This document shows, piece by piece, positions 49,092 to 58,800 of a DNA stretch of 64,000 nucleotides. The stretch is taken from contig BDSI01000003.1 of assembly GCA_003117195.1 (NCBI GenBank), positions 2,413,607-2,477,606 of the forward strand, given 5' to 3'. Below the pieces are notes generated by a model, which did no database searches, had not been told where the DNA came from, and worked only from the letters and a program-made list of their open reading frames with translations. The first letter of the stretch is position 1, and each line of letters opens with the position of its first letter. Made by a program: the position numbers and the translations under genes. The stretch comes from Eudorina sp. 2006-703-Eu-15 (lineage: Eukaryota; Chlorophyta; Chlorophyceae; Chlamydomonadales; Volvocaceae).

Positions 49092-49755
49092 TGTTGCCTG
49101 CGAGTTATTTCCCCCGACACCTTTACATGATGGCAGCCCCGCCTGCATCAATTTGCAAGCAGTACGGTCTCTCTGTGCCCCCCCCCGCCAGGCTGTGGAA
49201 CCGTGGCGGGGGTGGTGACGGCCCAGCAACAGCAGGCGATGAAGTGCACCCCCATATGGCCGCCGCACAGCCTTCCCGCTGCTTGCGAATTAATTTCCCC
49301 GACACCTTTACATGATGGCGGCCCCGCCTGCGTCAATTCGCAAGCAGTACAGTCTCTCTGTGCCCCCCCCCCGCCAGGCTGTGGAACCGTGGCGGGGGTG
49401 GTGACGGCCCAGCAACAGCAGGCGACGAAGTGCACCCCCATATGGCCGCCGCACAGCCTTCCCGCTGCTTGCGAATTAATTCCCCCGACACCTTTACATG
49501 ATGGCGGCCCCGCCTGCGTCAATTTGCAAGCAGTACGGTCTCTCTGTGCCCCCCCCCCCGCCAGGCTGTGGAACTGTGGCGGGGGTGGTGACGGCCCAGC
49601 AACAGCAGGCGACGAAGCGCACCCCCATATGGCCGCTGCACAGCCTTCCCGCTGCTTGCGAATTAATTCCCACGACACCTTTACATGATGGCGGCCCCGC
49701 CTGAGGTAAATTCACAAGCAGTACGGTCTCTCTGTGCCCCCCCCGCCAGGCTGTG
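49092..49755 (+). repeat. ~186-bp satellite, left array (about 3.6 monomers)
   Basis: Spacing of the GACACCTTTACATGATGGCG motif is 185, 186 and 186 bp. Each monomer contains a C-homopolymer followed by CGCCAGGCTGTGGAACCGTG, then GGTGGTGACGGCCCAGCAAC. The array stops inside a monomer at CTGTG, where the retrotransposon begins, and the same monomer resumes at 52867. Confidence 0.95.
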
Positions 49756-50517
49756 TGTTGTATCATGCCTTATCAGAAAAGGACCAGCTGGCAGATGCCT
49801 TCCAGTGACATCTCATGATACTTATCCAGGATCGTTATACACTACAATTATCCCCCCTCAGTAGGGAGCGTCCTCGCGCCCGGTCAGGTACCGGTAGGAT
49901 TCGAACCCTCACGGCCTAGTCTTGGGGCCGCCACCTCCCAAGTACTAGCAGTAACCGCCCCCTGCCCAGGTGACAAGGGGGATTCGAACCCGCGCGACCA
50001 GGTCTCGATACCAAATTTGTTGTGTATAGTCCACCGGTTTGGTGGCGTCAAAAGACACCGATTTGGAGACCTGCCGTCGATTATATACAGGGCTGCACGT
50101 CACAGATGACGTGTCCTCTTCCCGAATATTCTCGGGCGACAGGTTCGCGACCGTCCAGACGAAGTTCCAGAAGATCCGAAGAAGTCTCCAATCGGGTTGC
50201 CAGTCAGCGCCAGGGAACAGTCCCAGCCATAGCCAGATGCTATGACCCCCGCCTATGCACAGCGCATAGACTTCCGCAGACAGATGCGGCATTAATACAA
50301 CAGAGGCCGACAGAACGTAGCTCAGGCGCTACTCGGCATTACGAACAGCTCGTCGAACAGTTGGCCTGTACGCCGGGCAAGTCAGACTACGTTCAATAGT
50401 AGTTTCGGACGTATCAGACGTATTACCAGAATTATTGTCAGACCAATTATTATTAGATATTATAACAATGTTAAATATTACAGAATTAGTGTGTATCAGA
50501 TTACGCAGTATACAACA
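49756..50517 (-). repeat. Putative 3' LTR of the chromovirus (762 bp)
   Basis: It is bounded by perfect 8-bp inverted ends (TGTTGTAT at 49756-49763, ATACAACA at 50510-50517) and starts next to the purine-rich tract on its internal side. A TATATAA at about 50081-50089 on the minus strand fits an LTR promoter. A second PPT/LTR-like junction inside it (49846/49847) leaves the exact LTR limits uncertain: a 91-bp LTR at 49756-49846 would match the remnant at the right end better. No second full LTR is present for comparison. Confidence 0.55.
49875..50010 (-). other. Two tRNA-type B-box motifs in tandem
   Basis: On the minus strand GGGTTCGAATCC occurs twice (about 49893-49904 and 49980-49991), about 87 bp apart. 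This matches the TFIIIC B-box consensus. Neither copy has a foldable acceptor stem or a clear anticodon arm, and each T-stem has a mismatch, so no tRNA gene is called. They may be tRNA-derived fragments within the LTR. Confidence 0.35.
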
Positions 50518-50532
50518 ACTATCCCCCCTCAG
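50518..50532 (-). other. Polypurine tract
   Basis: On the minus strand the sequence is CTGAGGGGGGATAGT, directly followed by the TG that opens the LTR. Such a tract primes plus-strand DNA synthesis in LTR elements. A near copy, CTGAGGGGGGATAAT, lies at 49847-49861. Confidence 0.65.
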
Positions 50533-50610
50533 GATGCAGCGTCCCCGCTGCATGAAAGGGAGCCAGATTAGGCACGGCATAGAGCGGCAATTATGACTTA
50601 CCTGTACCGC

Positions 50611-51030
50611 TCAACTTACCTTAGCCGTGGCCCGTAACCGAGCTTCCTCCAGCAGGGGTTTCATATCAGGAGTAAAATTTCGCGCAGGCTCCCAGCTATT
50701 GTGCTCAGAGGAATACCCAGCCCATTTGACGAGGTATTCGTGCACAGTGCGCTTACGTCCACTCTTACCCACCCGTCGCGCGCGGTAGTCCAGGATGCGC
50801 TCAACAGCATAGGTGGTTTGCTTGCCCTTAATCCAGTCGACAGGACCAGGCTCCGTCACAGGTGGAGTGTCAGCAGCATCAGGTTCAGGATCAGAACCAC
50901 GGTACGGCCGGACCAGAGACACATGAAACGTAGGGTGAATGCGCATGTCAGATGGTAACTGAAGCTCAACAGCGACAGATCCCACCATGCGTACGACAGG
51001 GTACGGACCCACCCAACTGTCCCTTGCGGA
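50611..51030 (-). pseudogene. Chromovirus pol C-terminus with chromodomain (out of frame)
   Basis: After WVGPYPVVRMVG the frame continues through the short post-integrase GPY-type segment to a chromodomain: YAVERILDYR, EYLVKWAGY and NSWEPARNF give the three aromatic-cage positions. It stops at about 50611. The frame differs from that of the integrase, so it cannot be made as one polyprotein with it in this copy. Chromodomains in this lineage direct insertion to methylated-histone chromatin, which agrees with the satellite location. Confidence 0.85.
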
Positions 51031-52822
51031 AGGTGACGTCCCGTTTAGATTTGTTGTAGTAGTCAGCCGTCCGTTGCTGTGCAGCATCCAAGCAAGATCT
51101 GGCATCTGCTATCCGGGACACGAACGACTTGACAAAAACCTTAGCAGCAGGTACGTTTACATCCAACTCACGCCACACAGGCAGAGCCGGGTTGTAACCG
51201 TAATTCAGGAAGAAAGGACTCTTGCCAGTCGAACGGTTCACAGCATTGTTGATAGCAAACGCAGCAGCAGTCAGGTAGGTGTCCCAGGCAGATGGTGTGC
51301 GGCCAGCGAAGTTACGGAGCATGTCGCCCAGAACGCGATTCACACGCTCAGTCTGGCCATCAGATTGTGGATGGTATGCGGCGGACAGATTCACACGCAT
51401 CCCAACCAAAACACCCAGCGCGGCCCAAAACGTACTCGCAAACTGAGTACCACGATCAGACACAACGCTCTTTGGCACGCCGTGCAATCGTACGACGTTA
51501 TCAAAGAACAGGCGTGCAGTGTCTTCAGCAGTGCAAGCAGGCGTGGTAGGGGCAAGATGCACCATCTTCGTCAAGCGATCAACAAGTACGAGTACGGCGT
51601 CGTATCCCCCCTCAGTTTTGGGCAGCGAGACAACGAAGTCCAGGGAAACGCTCTCCCACGGAGCATTCGGCACAGGCAGAGGCTGCAGATGCCCATGAGG
51701 CTTACCAGACAGGGACTTGTTGCGTTGACAGAGATCGCAGGACTGCACATAGTTCTCGACAGCCTTGGCGAGCCGAGGCCACCAGAACTGGCGTCGGATC
51801 AGGTCCAACAGACGGACGTAACCAGGATGCCCAGCCAAAGGACCTTCATGAAAACGGGAAAGGAGCTCGCGACGCAAAGAGTCATCGTTAGGAACGACAA
51901 CCTGCTTGTACGAACCCTCAGGACGGACCCAAAGACCGTTTTCGCGACGCAGATGTCCCGTATTGACTGGATCAGAGAACCATGGGTCAGTAACATACGC
52001 ACGCTTCAGACGCGACGCAAAGTCAGACGCGGCAAAAGGTTGGCTCGCGGCAGACTGACGACGCGTGGCAACAGACAGGATGGCAGCATGCAAGGAAGGA
52101 TGCCGACTGAGTGCATCAGCAATATTCATGGATCCAGACAGATACTCCCAGTTGAAGTTGAACCGAGCCAGATACTCCATCCAGCGGGCCTGGCGACGAT
52201 TCAAGGAGGGAACCCCTTGCAGGAAGGTTAGGGGCTTATGGTCAGTCTTGAGCACAAACGGTCGGCCCTCCAAGTAGCAGCGCCATTCCTTCAGAGCGTG
52301 CAAGACAGCAAGCAACTCCTGCTCACCCGTGGTGTAACGGGTCTCAGCACCAGAGAACTTCTTACTCGTGAACGCAATGGGTCGACCTTCTTGCAACAAC
52401 ACGGCGCCAGTGCCATGCAGTGATGCGTCGGTAACGACCTCAACGCGGAACGGTAACGAGTAATCAGGGAAGCGCAGGATGATATCATCAGCAACAGCAC
52501 GCTTCAGGGTGTCGAACGCCTTCTGACACTCAGGGGTCCAGGCATCCGCCGAAGTGAAGGCACCCTTACGTGTCAGGTTCGTGAGCGGAGCCGCAATAAC
52601 CGAATAACGCTCGATGAACTTACGGAAGTAGTTAGTCAGACCCAGAAACTTCCGCAGCTCCTGAAGGTTGGTAGGCGTCGGCCAGTCCCGTACGACAGCA
52701 GATTTACGGGGATCCATGCGAACGCCATCCTTGGAGACGATGTGTCCCAAGTATTCAACCTGAGGCTCGGCCCAGTGGCACTTAGAGCGTTTGGCATACA
52801 GTTGCTCACGGCGCAGAATGTC
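50966..52822 (-). pseudogene. Chromovirus pol fragment: RT thumb, RNase H, integrase
   Basis: The frame opens at the RT connection (LYAKRSKC, YLGHIVS), then RNase H (VVTDASLHGTGAVL, ELLAVLHALKEWR), then an integrase with HHCC zinc-binding residues (H..GHPG and CDLCQ) and the catalytic triad (SLDFVV, SDRGTQF, QTERVNR). It ends at 50966 shortly after FRKGQLGG. In related elements about 20-25 residues separate FRKGQ from WVGPY; here they are missing and the frame shifts. No stop occurs between 52822 and this point, so the copy is fairly young apart from its deletions. Confidence 0.92.
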
Positions 52823-52823
52823 T

Positions 52824-52853
52824 AGGGTTTAAACCCTAAACCCTAAACCCTAA
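52824..52853. repeat. Head-to-head telomere-type repeat at the element break
   Basis: One AGGGTTT is followed directly by three AACCCTA units, so the centre is the palindrome GGGTTTAAACCC. It lies exactly between the broken reverse transcriptase and the 12-bp LTR-like remnant. Confidence 0.88.
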
Positions 52854-52866
52854 CTTATACACTACA

Positions 52867-55800
52867 CTGTGGAACCGTGGCGCGGGTGGTGAAGGCCCAG
52901 CAACAGCAGGCGACGAAGCACACCCCCATATGGCCGCCGCACAGCCTTCCCGCTGCTTGCGAATTAATTCCCCCGACACCTTTACATAATGGCGGCCCCG
53001 TCTGCGTCAATTCGCAAGCAGTACGGTCTCTCTGTGCCCCCCCCCCCGCCAGGCTGTGGAACCGTGGCGGGGGTGGTGACGGCCCAGCAACAGCAGGCGA
53101 CGAAGTGCTCCCCCATATGGCCGCCGCACAGCCTTCCCGCTGCTTGCCAATTAATTCCCCCGACACCTTTACATGATGGCGGCCCCGCCTGCGTCAATTT
53201 GCAAGCAGTACGGTCTCTCTGTGCCCCCCCCCCCCGCCAGGCTGTGGAACCGTGGCGGGGGTGGTGACGGCCCAGCACCAGCAGGCGACGAAGTGCACCC
53301 CCATATGGCCGCCACACAGCCTTCCCACTGCTTGCGAATTAATTCCCCCGACACCTTTACATGACGGCGGCCCCGTCTGCGTCAATTCGCAAGCAGTACG
53401 GTCTCTCTGTGCCCCCCCGCCAGGCTGTGGAACCGTGGCGGGGGTGGTGACTGCCCAGCAACAGCAGGCGACGAAGCGCACCCCCATATGGCCGCCGCAC
53501 AGCCTTCCCGCTGCTTGCGAATTAATTCCCCCGACACCTTTACATGATGGCGGCCCCGCCTGCGTCAATATGCAAGCAGTACGGTCTCTCTGTGCCCCCC
53601 CCCGCCAGGCTGTGGAACTGTGGCGGGGGTGGTGACGGCCCAGCAACAGCAGGCGACGAAGTGCACCCCCATATGGCCGCCGCGCAGCTTTCCCGCTGCT
53701 TGCGAATTAATTTCCCCGACACCTTTACATGATGGCGGCCCCGCCTGCGTCAATTCGCAAGCAGTACGGTCTCTCTGTGCCCCCCCGCCAGGCTGCTGTG
53801 GAACCGTGGCGGGGGTGGTGACGGCCCAGCACCAGCAGGCAACGAAGCGCACCCCCATATGGCCGCCGCACAGCCTTCCCGCTGCTTGCGAATTAATGCC
53901 CCCGACACCTTTACATGATGGCGGCCCCGCCTGCGTCAATATGCAAGCAGTACGGTCTCTCTGTGCCCCCCCCGCCAGGCTGTGGAACCGTGGTGGGGGT
54001 GGTGACGGCCCAGCAACAGCAGGCGACGAAGCGCACCCCCATATGGCCGCCGCACAGCCTTCCCGCTGCTTGCGAATTAATTCCCCCGACACCTTTACAT
54101 GATGGCGGCCCCGTCTGCGTCAATTTGCAAGCAGTACGGTCTCTCTGTGCCCCCCCGCCAGGCTGCTGTGGAACCGTGGCGGGGGTGGTGACGGCCCAGC
54201 ACCAGCAGGCAACGAAGCGCACCCCCATATGGCCGCCGCACAGCCTTCCCGCTGCTTGCGAATTAATGCCCCCGACACCTTTACATGATGGCGGCCCCGC
54301 CTGCGTCAATATGCAAGCAGTACGGTCTCTCTGTGCCCCCCCCGCCAGGCTGTGGAACCGTGGTGGGGGTGGTGACGGCCCAGCAACAGCAGGCGACGAA
54401 GCGCACCCCCATATGGCCACCGCACAGCCTTCCCGCTGCTTGCGAATTAATTCCCCCGACACCTTTACATGATGGCGGCCCCGTCTGCGTCAATTCACAA
54501 GCAGTACGGTCTCTCTGTGCCCCCCCGCCAGGCTGTGGAACCGTGGCGGGGGTGGTGACTGCCCAGCAACAGCAGGCGACGAAGCGCACCCCCATATGGC
54601 CGCCGCACAGCCTTCCCGCTGCTTGCGAATTAATTCCCAACGACACCTTTACATGATGGCGGCCCCGTCTGCGTCAATTTGCAAGCAGTACGGTCTCTCT
54701 GTGCCCCCCCCCGCCAGGCTGTGGAACCGTGGCGGGGGTGGTGACGGCCCAGCACCAGCAGGCGACGAAGCGCACCCCCATATGGCCGCCGCACATCCTT
54801 CCCTCTGCTTGCGAATTAATTCCCAACGACACCTGTACATGATGGCGACCCCGCCTGCGTCAATTCGCAAGCAGTACGGTCTCTCTGTGCCCCCCCCCCC
54901 CCGCCAGGCTGTGGAACCGTGGCGGGGGTGGTGACGGCCCAGCACCAGCAGGCAACGAAGCGCACCCCCATATGGCCGCTGCACAGCCTTCCCGCTGCTT
55001 GCGAATTAATTCCCCCGACACCTTTACATGATGGCGGCCCCGTCTGCGTCAATTCGCAAGCAGTACGGTCTCTCTGTGCCCCCCCCGCCAGGCTGTGGAA
55101 CCGTGGCGGGGGTGGTGACGGCCCAGCAACAGCAGGCGACGAAGCGCACCCCCATATGGCCGCCGCACAGCCTTACCTCTGCTTGCGAATTAATTCCCAA
55201 CGACACCTGTACATGATGGCGGCCCCGTCTGCGTCAATTCGCAAGCAGTACGGTCTCTCTGTGCCCCCCCCCCGCCAGGCTGTGGAACCGTGGCGGGGGT
55301 GGTGACGGCCCAGCACCAGCAGGCAATGAAGCGCACCCCCATATGGCCGCTGCACAGCCTTCCCGCTGCTTGCGAATTAATTCCCCCGACACCTTTACAT
55401 GATGGCGGCCCCGTCTGCGTCAATTTGCAAGCAGTACGGTCTCTCTGTGCCCCCCCCCCGCCAGGCTGTGGAACCGTGGCGGGGTGGTGACGGCCCAGCA
55501 ACAGCAGGTGACGAAGCGCACCCCCATATGGCCGCCGCACAGAATTCCCGCTGCTTGCGAATTAATTCCCAACGACACCTTTACACGATGGCGGCCCCGT
55601 CTGCGTCAATTTGCAAGCAGTACGGTCTCTCTGTGCCCCCCCCCCCGCCAGGCTGTGGAACCGTGGCGGGGGTGGTGACGGCCCAGCAACAGCAGGCGAC
55701 GAAGTGCACCCCCATATGGCCGCCGCACAGCCTTCCCGCTGCTTGCGAATTAATTCCCAACGACACCTGTACATGATGGCGGCCCCGCCTGCGTCAATAT

Positions 55801-58800
55801 GCAAGCAGTACGGTCTCTCTGTGGCCCCCCGCCAGGCTGTGGAACCGTGGTGGGGGTGGTGACTGCCCAGCAACAGCAGGCGACGAAGCGCACCCCCATA
55901 TGGCCACCGCACAGCCTTCCCGCTGCTTGCGAATTAATTCCCCCGACACCTTTACATGATGGCGGCCCCGTCTGCGTCAATTCACAAGCAGTACGGTCTC
56001 TCTGTGCCCCCCCGCCAGGCTGTGGAACCGTGGCGGGGGTGGTGACTGCCCAGCAACAGCAGGCGACGAAGCGCACCCCCATATGGCCGCCGCACAGCCT
56101 TCCCGCTGCTTGCGAATTAATTCCCCCGACACCTTTACATGATGGCGGCCCCGTCTGCGTCAATTCGCAAGCAGTACGGTCTCGCTGTGCCCCCCCCCGC
56201 CAGGCTGTGGAACCGTGGCGGGGGTGGTGACGGCCCAGCAACAGCAGGCGACGAAGCGCACCCCCATATGGCCGCCGCACAGCCTTCCCGCTGCTTGCGA
56301 ATTAATTCCCAACGACACCTGTACATGATGGCGGCCCCGTCTGCGTCAATTCGCAAGCAGTACGGTCTCTCTGTGCCCCCCCCCCGCCAGGCTGTGGAAC
56401 CGTGGCGGGGGTGGTGACGGCCCAGCACCAGCAGGCAATGAAGCGCACCCCCATATGGCCGCTGCACAGCCTTCCCGCTGCTTGCGAATTAATTCCCCCG
56501 ACACCTTTACATGATGGCGGCCCCGTCTGCGTCAATTTGCAAGCAGTACGGTCTCTCTGTGCCCCCCCCCGCCAGGCTGTGGAACCGTGGCGGGGGTGGT
56601 GACGGCCCAGCAACAGCAGGTGACGAAGCGCACCCCCATATGGCCGCCGCACAGAATTCCCGCTGCTTGCGAATTAATTCCCCCGACACCTTTACATGAT
56701 GGCGGGCCCGTCTGCGTCAATTCGCAAGCAGTACGGTCTCTCTGTGCCCCCCCCCCCGCCAGGCTGTGGAACCGTACGTGGCGGGGGTGGTGATGGCCCA
56801 GCAACAGCAGGTGACGAAGCGCACCCCCATATGGCCGCCGCACAGCCTTCCCACTGCTTGCGAATTAATTCCCAACGACACCTTTACATGATGGCGGCCC
56901 CGTCTGCGTCAATTCGCAAGCAGTACGGTCTCTCTGTGCCCCCCCCCCCCGCCAGGCTGTGGAACCGTGGCGGGGGTGGTGACGGCCCAGCAACAGCAGG
57001 CGACGAAGTGCTCCCCCATATGGCCGCCGCACAGCCTTCCCGCTGCTTGCGAATTAATTCCCCCGACACCTTTACATGATGGCGGCCCCGTCTGCGTCAA
57101 TTTGCAAGCAGTACGGTCTCTCTGTGCCCCCCCGCCAGGCTGCTGTGGAACCGTGGCGGGGGTGGTGACGGCCCAGCACCAGCAGGCAACGAAGCGCACC
57201 CCCATATGGCCGCCGCACAGCCTTCCCGCTGCTTGCGAATTAATGCCCCCGACACCTTTACATGATGGCGGCCCCGCCTGCGTCAATATGCAAGCAGTAC
57301 GGTCTCTCTGTGCCCCCCCCGCCAGGCTGTGGAACCGTGGTGGGGGTGGTGACGGCCCAGCAACAGCAGGCGACGAAGCGCACCCCCATATGGCCACCGC
57401 ACAGCCTTCCCGCTGCTTGCGAATTAATTCCCCCGACACCTTTACATGATGGCGGCCCCGTCTGCGTCAATTCACAAGCAGTACGGTCTCTCTGTGCCCC
57501 CCCGCCAGGCTGTGGAACCGTGGCGGGGGTGGTGACTGCCCAGCAACAGCAGGCGACGAAGCGCACCCCCATATGGCCGCCGCACAGCCTTCCCGCTGCT
57601 TGCGAATTAATTCCCCCGACACCTTTACATGATGGCGGCCCCGTCTGCGTCAATTTGCAAGCAGTACGGTCTCTCTGTGCCCCCCCCCGCCAGGCTGTGG
57701 AACCGTGGCGGGGTGGTGACGGCCCAGCACCAGCAGGCGACGAAGCGCACCCCCATATGGCCGCCGCACATCCTTCCCTCTGCTTGCGAATTAATTCCCA
57801 ACGACACCTGTACATGATGGCGACCCCGCCTGCGTCAATTCGCAAGCAGTACGGTCTCTCTGTGCCCCCCCCCCCCCGCCAGGCTGTGGAACCGTGGCGG
57901 GGGTGGTGACGGCCCAGCACCAGCAGGCAACGAAGCGCACCCCCATATGGCCGCTGCACAGCCTTCCCGCTGCTTGCGAATTAATTCCCCCGACACCTTT
58001 ACATGATGGCGGCCCCGTCTGCGTCAATTCGCAAGCAGTACGGTCTCTCTGTGCCCCCCCCGCCAGGCTGTGGAACCGTGGCGGGGTGGTGACGGCCCAG
58101 CAACAGCAGGCGACGAAGCGCACCCCCATATGGCCGCCGCACAGCCTTACCTCTGCTTGCGAATTAATTCCCAACGACACCTGTACATGATGGCGGCCCC
58201 GTCTGCGTCAATTCGCAAGCAGTACGGTCTCTCTGTGCCCCCCCCCCGCCAGGCTGTGGAACCGTGGCGGGGGTGGTGACGGCCCAGCACCAGCAGGCAA
58301 TGAAGCGCACCCCCATATGGCCGCTGCACAGCCTTCCCGCTGCTTGCGAATTAATTCCCCCGACACCTTTACATGATGGCGGCCCCGTCTGCGTCAATTT
58401 GCAAGCAGTACGGTCTCTCTGTGCCCCCCCCCCCGCCAGGCTGTGGAACCGTGGCGGGGGTGGTGACGGCCCAGCAACAGCAGGTGACGAAGCGCACCCC
58501 CATATGGCCGCCGCACAGAATTCCCGCTGCTTGCGAATTAATTCCCAACGACACCTTTACACGATGGCGGCCCCGTCTGCGTCAATTTGCAAGCAGTACG
58601 GTCTCTCTGTGCCCCCCCCCCGCCAGGCTGTGGAACCGTGGCGGGGGTGGTGACGGCCCAGCAACAGCAGGCGACGAAGTGCACCCCCATATGGCCGCCG
58701 CACAGCCTTCCCGCTGCTTGCGAATTAATTCCCAACGACACCTGTACATGATGGCGGCCCCGCCTGCGTCAATATGCAAGCAGTACGGTCTCTCTGTGGC

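Larger units (their letters stand above)
49756..52866 (-). mobile_element. Truncated Ty3/gypsy chromovirus inserted in the satellite
   Basis: CTGTG at 49751-49755 and again at 52867-52871 is a 5-bp target duplication of satellite sequence, as expected for this superfamily. On the minus strand the order is a partial reverse transcriptase, RNase H, integrase and a chromodomain, then a purine-rich tract and a TG-starting LTR. Gag, protease and the YVDD half of the reverse transcriptase are missing. The 5' end is replaced by inverted telomere-type repeats followed by a 12-bp remnant, TTATACACTACA, that also occurs at 49835-49846. Confidence 0.9.

Noticed and set aside
49880..49995. Possible tRNA genes on the minus strand
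   Set aside because: B boxes are present, but no acceptor stem pairs, both T-stems have a mismatch and no anticodon arm can be placed.
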